From positions 1,674,001-1,738,000 of the forward strand of contig JACGCM010001659.1 of the NCBI GenBank assembly GCA_014058105.1: a stretch of 64,000 nucleotides of DNA. The letters run 5' to 3'. Of the stretch, positions 11,564 through 22,806 are shown piece by piece; position 1 is the first letter of the stretch, and the number at the start of each line of letters is the position of its first letter. Source of the stretch: Kingdonia uniflora. Lineage: Eukaryota > Streptophyta > Magnoliopsida > Ranunculales > Circaeasteraceae. Below the pieces are notes generated by a model that saw only the letters and a program-made list of their open reading frames with translations, did no database searches and was not told the DNA's origin. The position numbers and the translations under genes were made by a program.

Positions 11564-13010
11564 ATGGTCAAATCTGCTGAACTCGATGTCCCGGGATGCA
11601 CAACCTTCATCGGTTCCAAATTGTCAACTGACAAAAAAGAGGCCATGATACAGCCACTTAAGAAAAACATCAACATCGTTGCCTGGACTTTCCAAGAAAT
11701 GCCTGGCATCGATCCTTCAATCGCTTGCCACCGACTCAACCTCCATCTAGACAATAAAGCTATTATTCAAAAACGATGGAATCTAGCTCCCCAACTCCTT
11801 GATGTAGTAAACGAAGAAATTGATAAACTTCTTCAAGTGGGATTTATTCAGGAAGCAAAATATCCGAAGTGGGTTTCTAATATTATCGCGGTACAAAAGA
11901 AAAATGGCAAAATTAGAGTTTGTGTTAACTTCACAGAACCTAAAAAGTTCACACCCAAAGACAGTTTTCCGCTCAACTAATTCTGCAACTTCTTGACTTA
12001 GTCGCAGGGCACGAACTTCTTTCTATGATGGATGCTGCCTCTGGCTACAACCAAGTTCCACTCGTCGAAGAAGATCAGGAAAAAACAACCATCATAACAA
12101 AAAAAAAACTTTACAGCTACACAGTAAAGCCTTTGGGGCTAAAAAATGCTAGAGCCACTTACCAACGGCTTGAAACCCAAATGTTCAAAGATCATCTCAG
12201 CCAAATCATGGAAGTTTACATCAATGATATGATCTGCAAAAGCTTGAAGAGAGACAACCACCCAGAAAAATGTCAATTCGGAGTCACATCTAGAAAATTC
12301 CTGGGACATCTAGTCAGCAAAAGAGGGATAGAAATCGAACCAGCACAAATCAAAATACTCATCGCGATGCCATCTCCTAAAGCGAAAAAAGATGTTCAAA
12401 ATTTTACAGGCAAGATAGCCGCTCTTCACAGATTCATCTCAATATTATCTGATCGATGCAAACTCCTTTACCTCCTTCTTCGTGGCCACTCCACTTCTCT
12501 TTCGAACAAATAACTAAAGGAAATCATTTGGATTCCTGACTGTGAAATGGCTTTCCAAGTTCTTAAATAATACTTGGGTTGTCCTCTTATCATGAGTACT
12601 CCAATTGGTGGTGAATCCCTTACAATGTACTTATCCATAACTGAAGATTCCATCAGTTCCATCATTATTCGAGAAGATAGCGGAGTAGAAAAGCCAATCT
12701 ACTTCATTAGCAAAATACTTATGCCTGTAAAAAAAAGATACACAACAGTAGAAAAATAGTTACTCGCCTTGGTCTACAGTTTTCAAAAACTTCGTCTCTA
12801 CTTTCAAGCTTATCCTATCGAATTCATCGCCAAGTACCCCCTCAAACTTGTACTCTCTAAAAAAGAAAAATCTTGCATAATCTAGCAATGGTATGCTTTT
12901 CATGGAGAATACGACATTTACTTTGAACCCCAAATATCCATCAAGGGATAAGAAGTGGCCGACTTTTTGGCAGACTTTGCCGTCGAGGACCCCGATTAGG
13001 AAGAAATCAA
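11564..13010 (+). pseudogene. Reverse transcriptase and RNase H of central Tat element, broken
   Basis: The piece at 11564-11980 carries the RT N-terminus (AWTFQEMPGIDPSIACHRLN, then KVGFIQEAKY-like and VQKKNGKIRVCVNF). The piece at 12025-12513 has DAASGYNQ, the catalytic box VYINDM in place of YVDD, and FLGHLVSKRGIE. The piece at 12574-12759 with trailing codons is the RNase H (MSTPIGGESLTMYLS, YFISKIL, LVYSFQKLRLYFQAY near 12770, FHGEYDIYFEP near 12900). Frames are separated by stops. The first catalytic Asp of YVDD is Asn in this copy and in the left element. Confidence 0.85.
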
Positions 13011-13019
13011 ATAAATCTT

Positions 13020-13470
13020 CACAGATAACTCTATAGCAGAACCAGACGCATGGTCCAAAAGCTCCAGTTGGCGACTTTTTATAGACGGGTCAGCAAGACA
13101 ACAAGGATCTGGGATTGGCATCGTTCTCATTATGCCTTCCAATCATCGAATCGAAAAAGCTATCATGCTCAACTTCTATGTTACCAATAATGAGACCGAA
13201 TATGAAGGAATCTTACACGGTATCGATCTTACACTTACTCTCGGAGCTGAAGAATTTGTAGTATACATCAACTCTTTACTCGTGGCAAATCATTACAACA
13301 AAACTTTCAAAATAAAGGGAAAAATGGTTGATTACGCAGCTCTGGTCGAAGAAAAGATGCAAAAATTTAAGCATACAACAATATCTTACTTACCTCGACA
13401 AGAAAATATACATACTGATGCGTTAGCTTACATCGCTACCATGTTGAGAGACAGTGAAAGAAGACTTTAG
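13020..13470 (+). pseudogene. Second (archaeal-type) RNase H of central Tat element
   Basis: Contains LFIDGSARQQGSGIGIVL near 13080 (first catalytic Asp in DGSA), NNETEYEGILHGIDLTLTLGA with the catalytic Glu, VVYINSLLVANHYN where the second Asp (usually DS) is Asn, and a C-terminal NIHTDALAYIATM with the final Asp. A second RNase H after the pol RNase H defines the Tat lineage. One active-site residue is lost. Confidence 0.8.
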
Positions 13471-13499
13471 AAATCGAAATCATCGAGCATTCCAGCTAT

Positions 13500-14760
13500 G
13501 ATATACTGTCAGCACTCCAGATAACCATTGCTGAAGATAAAGACCATGAAGACTGGAGAAGACCATTTTATGCTTACCTCAACTCCAACATCTTCCCCAG
13601 TAACAAAGAAGAAGCTCGATCACTGTGACCAAGTGCCCCAAATTCACCGTCCAAGATAACATCTTATATCGAATCACAGGAGGGGGACCACTTATCGAAT
13701 GCATTTCACAGAAACAAGCTCATATCAAAATCAGAGAGCTTCACAAAGATATATGTAGTGCATAGGTTTTGGGAAGATCGTTAGCCCAACGTACTTTTAC
13801 ACAAGGATTATACTGGCCCAAGATAAGAGAAGACTGCGAAAACTTTGTGCGCAAATGTTACAAATACTAAATCCATACTCAAGACATCAAAAATCCAGCC
13901 CTCGACTTGCATATTAGTAATGTCCTCTAGCCGTTCAAACGATAGGGAATCGACATCATTTGCCCTTTCCATCCAGCATCGGGAAATAGAAGGTTTGTCT
14001 TAGTCGTCACTGATTACTTCACCAAGAGGGCTGAAACAGTACCTCTCTGCCATACTGATGAAAATAAGGTCATCAAGTTCCTTTGGGATCACATCATTAC
14101 CAGGTTTGGCTGTCCACATATGATACGCTCCGATAATGGCAAACAGTTCATCAGCGCCAAAGTACTTACTTTCCTCTATAAATACAAAATCTAGCTCACG
14201 ACATCCACTCCATATTATCCTTAAGGCAACGGACAAGCTGAAGCCATTAACCTAAGCATCAAATCAGGGTTGTGCAAGTGTCTCGACGACAAGATGGGGC
14301 ATTGGATAAATGAATTGCTTAGTATTCTCTGGGCCTACCAAACCACTCCTCGAGTTTCCACATGCTGCACTCCATTCATGATGGCTTTTGGTACTAAAAC
14401 AGTCATACCTTCAGACCTCGATCTCCCAAGTACCTGACGAAAAATCTTAGATGAGGACAATGAACTCGGTCTCCTTTGCAACCTCAATTGGATAGAGGAA
14501 ACCCGAGATAAGGCCATTATAAATCTAGGACGATACCATGACACATTAAAAAAAACATACAACAAAAAAGTTTGAAAACGGAAATTTGGTATTGGAGATC
14601 TTGTCCTACGACAGATCCAAGACAGTACTCGACCTAAAATTTTTAGAAAGTTATCAGAAAACTGGGAAGGGCCATACATTGTGAGCAACAAAATAGATAG
14701 CGGAACTTATTGGCTAATAACTGAAGACAAAATCCAGCTGGAATATCCATAGAACACTGC
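13500..14760 (+). pseudogene. Integrase of central Tat element, decayed
   Basis: The zinc-binding N-terminus is recognisable (ELHKDICSA, then GLYWPKIREDCENFVRKCYKY) but the second His and the last Cys of the HHCC finger are lost. In the catalytic core, a GIDIICPFHP-like start, VTDYFTKRAE, RSDNGKQF and GNGQAEAI supply the D,D,E residues. The C-terminal part near 14570-14700 has KFGIGDLVLR and ENWEGPYIV, the usual end of gypsy integrase. Stops and frameshifts occur throughout. Confidence 0.82.
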
Positions 14761-14841
14761 TTAATTGAAGTTGTTTTACAGATGAGATACTGTAACCATT
14801 TTCATCAATTCAAATAAACAAAAAAAATTCATCATTTTACT

Positions 14842-15415
14842 CCTTACTATTTCAATTTGATCTCGATCTATACTTGTCAAGTATACATTAGACAAACGAT
14901 GTCCTTACTATTTTGATTTGATCTCGATCTATATTTGTCAAGTATATATCAGACCAACGATATCCTTACTATTTTGATTTGATCTTGATCTATACTTGTC
15001 AAGTATACATCAGACAAACAATATCCTTACTATTTCGATTTGATCTCAATATATATTTGTCAAGTATACATCAGACAAATGACATCCTTACTATTTTGAT
15101 ATGATCTCGATCTATACTTGTCAAGTACACATCAGACAAACGATATCCTTACTATTTCAATTTGATCTCTATCTATACTTGTCAAGTATACATTAGACAA
15201 ACGATATCCTTACTATTTCGATTTAATCTCAATCTATACTTGTCAAGTATACATCAGACAAACGATATCCTTACTATTTCGATTTGATCTCAATCTATAC
15301 TTGTCAAGTATCTATCAGACAAACGATATCTTTACTATTTTGATTTGATCTTGATCTATACTTGTCAAGTATACATGAGACAAACACTATCCTTACTATA
15401 TTAATTTGTTCTTAG
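14842..15415. repeat. 61-bp tandem repeat, 9 full copies plus a partial, in the 3' region of the Tat element
   Basis: Nine consecutive 61-bp units run from 14842 to 15390 exactly, followed by a truncated tenth. Each begins CCTTACTAT and contains the near-palindrome TATACTTGTCAAGTATA (8-bp arms, one central base). Units differ by a few substitutions but almost never in length. Position between integrase and the antisense ORF is where large Tat elements often carry tandem arrays. Confidence 0.95.
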
Positions 15416-15865
15416 GTCATTACTTAACCAGTACACCTAACAATTATCTTTCAATTTTACGCGACCAATATCCAACTACAGAATATTATACTTCACGCGA
15501 TTTACTTATCGAGCAACCTCTTCTGAGCTCTTGTTCTTCTCAAATCTAAATCCCGATACCCATCTCAGGATATACATTTGGTACTCATTCTCATTACTTG
15601 CCATTTCATAGCCATCTTTCACATATCATGCACACAAGCGTTCTTTACCTATCCACTCGAATCTATAGTCACATTCGATACAATCACTTTATCAAATCTA
15701 TTACTTAGTATTATTTACAAAATACGTGAACACAAGTTTTTCACCAATAAAATTTTTCCTCAACGCAAATATTCTTTGCACACTACAGATTAAATTTTTT
15801 CGGTCCCATTGACCATTTTTACATAATTTAAATTAGCATAACATGGCTTACACAAGATTTAACAT
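15416..15865. other. Non-coding stretch inside central Tat element
   Basis: AT-rich sequence with no recognisable coding or repeat structure. It separates the 61-bp array from the 3' end of the antisense ORF. Confidence 0.5.
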
Positions 15866-17898
15866 TTAAGAGGAAGATTTTTCTTCATTTAGGGCACCTT
15901 CGGGTACCTGTACAACTGCTACCTCCCTCGGACGAGTACCATCAACCTTCATCATAACTTCATCTTTAACAACTTCAATTGCCCTATGCACATCGGGAGT
16001 ATGGGGTACATCGTCTTCTGAGCTGTCATCGAACACCGCACCACCAGATTTTGCAAGTCCCATGTAAAAAATTTCCTTTAATCTAACTCCTCATATTGTC
16101 CTCAAAACTACATCCTCACTTCCATACATTTTTCCAGTTTCTCAGCGTTCATCTGAGCTTTTACCTCATCGAGAAGCTTGCCCTGCTCTAGCTCCATTTC
16201 TTTTTGAGCATCGGCAACTTACTCCCTTATATCTTTTTCAAAAGTAGTTTTCTGCAACACCAAAGCTTCTTTTTTATCTTTCTTTGACACTTTCTTTGCT
16301 TCCGAAAGTGCAGCTTCCCTCACCTTTTTCACATCCATCTTGTACCAATTCAGCGTTACATTTAGCTTAGTATTCTCTGAGATCAAATCCTTCTCTATAT
16401 TTTTATATCCAACAATCTAATTTGCCAACTCACTAAGGCCCACAACGTGACCCATGGCTTCAGTCACCAACTTCTTAATCTGTATCAAAGTCATATAATG
16501 AGTATTCGAGTGGCCTACCAAATTTTTCAATCAAACCAAAGCATTAAAATTTCTCACCTTTGGAAAAATTTCTCTGACCCACACTGAAAAACATATTCAA
16601 GCTATCAATCCCCATCAAGCAATCCTCCAGCTCCCTCTTAAGCTCATCTGTCCCAGACGTATAGGAATCCATGGTCTTTTAAATTTTTGTCTCAGACTCT
16701 TCAACAAATTTCTTCTTCAACATCCCACCACCAACACTCATCTTGGGGAGCATACTGCTCGAACCCTGTGGAGGTAACCCATCCACCAGAACTGCTGGTT
16801 TGGCAATAACATCCACCCCTTCTGTTGCCGATTGTCGAGTAGTCCTCTTATGAGGAAGCAACGGAGGAACATCAGAGCTCGTCACCCTCTTCTTTTTATT
16901 CCTACCCAAAAACTCTCCAAGCATAGTATCTATCTCTGTATCAGTATTGTATACCGTTAGGGAAGGATTTTCTAGTGGCAAACTACTGTCTGCGGCACTC
17001 TTATTCTTTACTGACATTTTTCTGTCGATAGCAGGCACTTCAGAACCTTTAGCACTCAACCTTTTTAGACCGACCTCTTAGGATAATGTACTCAAAAGAT
17101 CTTGGTCGATAACCAGGCTATCGATCCTGCCAAAGAATCCTCTTCCTATCTTATATAATTCCTCGTCTACTTCAGCTTTCTTCCCGATTTCCTTCAAGGC
17201 TGCAAACAGAGAAACAACACAAGATTACAACCTCAGATTTAACTCAAGTTTATATCCAACTTAACTATTTGCGTTACCTAACTACATACCTAGATGAAAT
17301 GTTTTGCTTTTTAGAGGCTCCCCAGGGTCTTTCTGGTCAAACTCATAATTCCCAGATACTAGTAAACGTTCATCGGTGTATCAACCTCCATTGACACCAT
17401 GTCATAAAATATCGGCCTCTTCAAGAACCGCGCCAAGTATTGATACCCTTTTAACTTCGGGTTCATTTTCAACGTGTAGTAAACACATAAATCATGAAGA
17501 GTTATCAACTCCTCCCCCCTGGCCTTAAGTAAACCATTTATTGCCCTACATAACCTAAACAGGTCGTATACATTCGGATTGAACTGCCCAGGAGCTACAT
17601 CAAAAAAGATCATTAACTTTTTCTGGTCCGGTCTGAGAGGAAGCTTCAACCCCTTTTTTATTTATTCTCGATGCACTAGAATACCATTCAAGGGTATTTC
17701 CGGGTCGATTATTTTATACTGGTACTCCTCTAACCTTATATCCTCAGGAATACTATATTTCTTCTTGAAGCTTAATATCTCTTTGGTCTCTAGACCCTCT
17801 CCATAACATGCTTCCTCGCCCTCCTCCACATCTTCTTCCTCATCCCCACTACCTTCTCGATCACTAGCTTGGGGCTCGTGATCTACATCCACATCCAT
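15866..17898 (-). pseudogene. Antisense ORF of Tat element with putative gypsy-type transposon domain
   Basis: Reading on the minus strand from 17898: an acidic leader (EEEDVEEGEEA), FKKKYSIPEDIRLEEY, PLNGILVHRE, then a stop, then in the same frame [30 protein letters not shown] and a long conserved helix-rich segment to about 17359. This matches the domain named 'putative gypsy type transposon' in plant Tat elements. Downstream pieces at 17059-16679 (Ser/Lys-rich) and 16063-15866 are its presumed C-terminal tail. Additional ORFs between pol and the 3' LTR, antisense to gag-pol, are known for Tat elements such as Grande; their function is not established. Here it has a nonsense codon and frame breaks. 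Confidence 0.75.
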
Positions 17899-17929
17899 TT
17901 TCGTGGCCTTCTCCTCACCCTAAATTGTT

Positions 17930-19001
17930 CTACACTACCTAGATCTGCCTTGCTCAACCATACCCTATATATCCCTCTCAATTGTTGAACACAAGTCCTC
18001 ATATCAATCATCAGGGGCTTTACATCTTCGAGATTCGCGTATATCTATTTTTCATCATTTTGAATTGGTTCAGCCATTTTAAAGAACCTGTCAATCAGAT
18101 TCTATATTTTTACCACAGTTAGTATCAATCATATATGATACATATATATGTTCATAAGTTCATATATTCATACTCATATCGTGGTCGAGATTACTCTCCA
18201 ACACGTCCTTCTCTTTACTATCTGTTACTATCATTTTACATTTATTTTACTTACTACAGTTCTCGATACCATTAATATTATTTAATTCATATTCTTATCT
18301 TCGATTAGTAACAAATATTCTCAATACTCGATGACTTTTTAAATTAATACATAATCATCGATAAACGTCTTAATTTGTTTTCATTTGGTCAAAATTCAGG
18401 AATCCCAACAGCTTCTCGGAGATACTTCACCTGTTTCCGCCAAAAACACCATCTTTCAAAAATTACGGATTCCCCTTCCCCGACAAAAAAATTTGGCCAA
18501 ATCCCAACAGCAAACAAAATTCCCAATAATCTCACCACATTGAAACAACTTCTCTACAAACTCGCCATAACCACAGTGCCACCAACCGATCATTCTCTCT
18601 ACTCATCTCCACCCATTTATCCAGCCGTTCACACCAGAACCCATCTATAACCCCCTACGACTCCATTTCTTTTACCATCACACCAATAGCAATAACAACT
18701 CAATTATAATTTCATAAACCCTCTGTCGAACCCTAGCACAGTTATACTATCTCCTATTTTCAAACCAGTCAATTTTAATTAAATTCATTCTACAACAGCA
18801 TTACACATACTAATTCTTGTTTTTTTATCATCTTCAATCAATAAATAAAAAACCATAATCACTATCCTTGTGTCCACGCTACTTCCGTATCCATATCCTT
18901 TGCCTGTTTGGCTCTTGCAATCAGAACGCTAATCTCTTCCTTCGCAATTGTAGACAATAACTCCAATGACGAACAAAAGCAATTCGCACTAGATAAAAAA
19001 A
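17930..19001. other. Non-coding stretch inside central Tat element
   Basis: AT- and C-rich sequence upstream of the antisense ORF on its own strand, so it could hold the antisense promoter or leader. I see no conserved coding frame. Confidence 0.4.
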
Positions 19002-19397
19002 TTATGCGTTGGAAAAGTGTGAACAGTCGCCCACAACAACACTATTTATAGCCCACACATAACTGTTCATCGCCCTACGTCGCGACTGTTCAACTCCTTG
19101 AACATAATGCCTTCTATTTCTCTTCCTAGTCTCTTCGTTACTTTGCCTTCTCAGCAACAATAAACCCTTACACTTCCACTCTAATCCTTCCATATCTGGA
19201 TAAATTTCTTCAGCTACATTCATGCATAACAAAACATAACCTAACTTGTCACAAAGACAATGTACATCAATTTCCTTATATTTCATAATCTCCCCTAATG
19301 GAACACATCTTGACATATTCCTTATTCTTGATAATTCCCCCACTTCTAATTTACCTAAAATCCCTATATTTTTGGATACAAATTCGATAGCATACAC
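19002..19397 (-). CDS. Hypothetical antisense ORF in central Tat element
   Basis: A 131-codon open frame on the minus strand, rich in Leu, Glu and Arg, with a basic C-terminal half (ETRKRNRRHYVQG, SRRRAMNS). I do not recognise a family. It lies on the same strand as the antisense ORF at 15866-17898 and upstream of it, so it could be an upstream exon of that transcript or a chance ORF. Its being intact in an otherwise decayed element is weak evidence either way. Confidence 0.25.
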   Translation of the reverse strand: MYAIEFVSKNIGILGKLEVGELSRIRNMSRCVPLGEIMKYKEIDVHCLCDKLGYVLLCMNVAEEIYPDMEGLEWKCKGLLLLRRQSNEETRKRNRRHYVQGVEQSRRRAMNSYVWAINSVVVGDCSHFSNA

Positions 19398-20944
19398 AAT
19401 ATCAAAATATTCGGCATTCCAACAAGAATTTGTTAAAGCGATTTTCCATTCCTAAATTTTAACAAGTACATATTCAATTCGACAAATGATACACATTACT
19501 TCAACTGACAAAGCATCCTAACCACTATTACATTTCATTGACCATAACAACTCCTTACAAAAGACCTCATCCTACAAACATTACAACTTCATAAACCCCT
19601 AGTTGCAGCTTTATCTTCACTCTTCACCAACAACTTCGCTCGAGTCCACATACCACCACAACGTTCAGGAGGACGCCAAAATTGTAATTTAACAAGAAAC
19701 TCAAAGTCCTCCTCAGCTTTCTTTACCTCTGCCTCGCTCTTCCCCTCGTAATTAGGCTCCCCGGGATCTTCCATATGCATATCACAATTCTAAAAACTAA
19801 ATTATCGAGTGTACAGTACCCAGTACATCGCATGAACACGTCTATACACCCCATTTTGGGCCTAATATCTTGTCTTCACCATCTTGCATGAATGAATAAC
19901 ATCTGTAGAACTAGATTTATATATAACCCCTCCTATCAAGGTCAACCTTACCTACATTTACTCTTCTTTGGAACTCTACAAATTCAGAATCAAATCAATC
20001 AACCTCAAAATCCATCCCTGGTCCCATACGGCCAAATCTTATCAACTTTATACATGACCATATATTCGACACAAATATATTCAACTTTACTCATACTCCA
20101 AATTACTTGATAGCAATAAAACCGACACAAAACAACTTCAACAAACAATAATTATTTCTTTAAAAAATTATTTATTACATTCGATATCTATCTCATTCGA
20201 TTACATTTCATTTATGACACTTAATATCTATTTTATTTGATTACAGTTGTTCACCTACATTCGACATCTTTTTTACTATTATTGCTTCGACATGTCACTA
20301 ATTTTGAAGTTTGTTTTTTCACCAGAATCTGACATTAAAGCCTATTTCCAGTGCTCAGAAGCTCAATAAATGTCAAGTCACTGAACTTCTAAGACTTGCT
20401 TCCATAGATAGAGGCAACAAAAAATTATAAGAAGCCTCCCACGATTCGGCAAGATTCTTAGACACCCATCCAAGCTTCAAATCTTCATCATCAACACAAA
20501 CAGTTATCCCTTCTCTCCCAAACTGATGCACTCTATTACCTTCACCACCGCATACTTACATAATTGGTTTCAACAGATACCGCCATCCTTTGGAAAATCC
20601 TTCCCCCACCCTCTACACTGTGACATAATTCACAGAACAATCACCAAGACTTCCACTGGGAAAACATTTTGCCTCCGATTCCTCACCATCTTTATCTTTC
20701 ATCAGCATAGTCCGCCACACTTGGGGCGATATCCTTCCAAAACAACTACTATTACACCCTCCTTAACCTCCCAATTTATACATAACTTCACTTTGCCAGA
20801 TTCACTGTACCGTATTAATTGTGGATACAGTTCACTTTGACCTCGGAAATTCTGAAGATGACTCATTTTTTAATTTGGCAACCTCTTAAGCTTTTAACTT
20901 CTTCTCGATATAACCATAAGAGCTTATATCGAGAATGGGGCGAT
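19398..20944. other. 3' untranslated region of central Tat element, ending in a polypurine tract
   Basis: No conserved coding sequence. At its end, GAGAATGGGGCGAT (20931-20944) is a polypurine tract directly upstream of the 3' LTR, the expected plus-strand primer. Confidence 0.6.
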
Positions 20945-21505
20945 TGTAGTAGCATATTCCCCAGATTCGGCAAGAATAAGCCAGCAAAGCGTAGTCGAAG
21001 ACAACCATACATGATCAAAGGTCAACATTCAAGAATAAACCAACACGATATTGTCGAAGATAGTCCATCATAGTCGAAGATAGCTTAGTATTCTAGAAGA
21101 TTCTATAAGTCCTCGACTTGCTAAAAGTAACTGTTGTGCCTGGTCAAGAATGAGCTATTAGAGATCCGTGAAGTTTGCCCACTCCCCCCGGAATAGTAGA
21201 CTACTTCTTTTTGTAAAACTGCTTATATCTACTATAAATACTCGCGAAGTGTGCCTGCTTATATCACTCAGGACTCGAAAATCCTCAAACTTTACCATTT
21301 GTAACCTCTTAACCCTACTATCATCCTAAAACTCTACAATAAATAGAAATATACTGGATTTTACACCAAAATCCTCCTCGAGGTCGTGGTTTTTCTCAGC
21401 TTTTAATGAGTTTTCCACGTAAAATATTATTTATCTAGTCTTATTGCAGTCTCTTTACGAATAAGTATTGGCGAAGATTCTCTCTCTGGAAAACACGCCA
21501 CTATT
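20945..21505 (+). repeat. 3' LTR of central Tat element
   Basis: Starts TGTAGTAGCA and matches 8663-9214. A TATA box (TATAAATA) lies near 21233-21240. The terminal CA is replaced by TT at 21504-21505, followed by the target duplication GAGTT. Confidence 0.9.
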
Positions 21506-21657
21506 GAGTTGTATAACATATCCAGATGTTATTATGGAAAAATAATAGAATAAATTGTGTGATTATCTTGGTAATCACTTGAATAATACGATTTATTTTT
21601 ATAGGAATTTATGATTGTGCATTAACTATTTGATGATATGTGCTTGAATGAATGCGG

Positions 21658-21836
21658 GAGTTTCATCATCAACTGGTCCAAGGATGGAGATGATGGAAGC
21701 CTTAATGGTTGTAAGATTATTTCCCTTTGCTATTTTCAGTTTGAATGATCTCTTAAAATGGTTGTGCCCCAGATTGAGCAAAATTGCTCAGTTTCCATTT
21801 TACAAGACCAAAATGGCAAACATTCATAGTACATAA
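21658..21836 (+). pseudogene. Unidentified terminal exon, copy 2
   Basis: Second copy of the exon at 5838-6016. It encodes GVSSSTGPRM, a hydrophobic stretch MVVRLFPFAIFSLNDL and WLCPRLSKIAQF, ending TAA. The acceptor before it reads GCGG instead of GCAG, so splicing is probably lost. Confidence 0.4.
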
Positions 21837-22620
21837 ACCTTAGGTAAATAATATTTGCATACTTAATGACTCTTTTATCATCCCAAAGAATAATTGTTCT
21901 GAAAGCATTGTAACGCAAACTATTTTGGAATGTTAATTACTCTCAGATTTTTTTTCAAGACTATGCTTTCATTGACACAATGCAGTCTTGAAAAACTTTC
22001 ACTTCATCGAAACCTATACAAATACGCACACTCATGGGATCGACCCAAACGTTGTTTTTAACCCTTCAATTTGGTTGGTTTTAAAAGCACAACAGAGTTA
22101 AAAAGGAAGTAAAGTAACACCATAATGAAAAAGATGACGCATTAAAGCATTTATTTATTTTTAAGCAAACTCGAAATAAAATTAGGCTAACCAAATATTA
22201 CAATATTGTTCCACCAATTGGCTTATCCAGTGTTGTACATATAATTTATCAACATTTTCCCGAGTAACCCCTGAGATCTCTGTAGATACACAAGTAAATA
22301 AGTACGCCAGGATAAATCCTATCGAGTGAGTGAGTCGATCCCAGGATCACCACTGTACCAACCCCAATACTGTTACTTCAGCAAAAAATATCCGACAACC
22401 ACATTTTAATTTTATTTTTCTTTCTTATTTTCACTTTTTTTTATGAATTGCCTTGTTTGAAACTCTATTGTGCTCGTAAACCATCCATCCATCCCTATTA
22501 GCCACCCCATATTTAGCATTTTCTTTCCCCACATTCTACATTTGCAGAGAAGAGAATCAGGGGTTTTTGGATTGGGGTTTAAAGGTTCAAAGTTGAGAGA
22601 GAAAGAGAGAGTTTGGAGAG
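21837..22620. repeat. Spacer and bL20m leader, copy 2
   Basis: Homologous to 6017-6804. Near its end TACATTTGCAG (about 22540-22550) keeps the splice acceptor seen at 58900, followed by a leader and GA-rich tract to the ATG. The matching 5'-UTR exon and intron seen at 58115-58900 are not present upstream here, so a transcript would need another promoter. Confidence 0.55.
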
Positions 22621-22806
22621 ATGAACCAAAAGAAGATCTTGGAGCTCAGAAAGGGGTTTCGAGGGAGAGCAAAAAATTGTATTCGAATACCTCGTGAGAG
22701 AGTAAAGAAAGCCTTACAGTACTCCTATAGAGATCTTCATAACAAGAAGAGAGATATGCGATCTCTTTGGATCAAAAGAATCAACGCTGACAATTGCATT
22801 CATGGC
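22621..22806 (+). CDS. Mitochondrial large-subunit ribosomal protein bL20m, exon 1 (open copy)
   Basis: Sixty-two intact codons starting MNQKKILEL. The body keeps the bL20 core [32 protein letters not shown] and ends IHG directly before a GT donor at 22807. bL20 binds 23S-type rRNA early in large-subunit assembly; the plant nuclear gene product works in mitochondria. Joined in frame to 32843-33034 it gives a 125-residue protein, about the family's normal plant size. Several substitutions at sites conserved in the 58980 copy ([20 protein letters not shown]) suggest relaxed selection. The intron to exon 2 would be about 10 kb and hold two transposons, so it could be a recent pseudogene. Confidence 0.6.

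Larger units (their letters stand above)
8663..21505 (+). mobile_element. Tat-lineage Ty3/gypsy retrotransposon, near full-length, with 5-bp target duplication
   Basis: A 12.8-kb element with LTRs at 8663-9214 and 20945-21505, flanked by GAGTT at 8658-8662 and 21506-21510. The array unit is interrupted cleanly at this point. The plus strand carries gag, protease, RT, RNase H, a second RNase H and integrase, all decayed. Between pol and the 3' LTR lie a 61-bp tandem array and an antisense ORF with the putative gypsy-type transposon domain, as in other large Tat elements. The 3' LTR ends in TT instead of CA. Catalytic residues are mutated in protease and RT, so it is a dead copy. Confidence 0.93.

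Noticed and set aside
14842..15415. Regular direct repeats resembling a CRISPR array
   Set aside because: Units are contiguous 61-bp copies with no unique spacers, in a plant retrotransposon.
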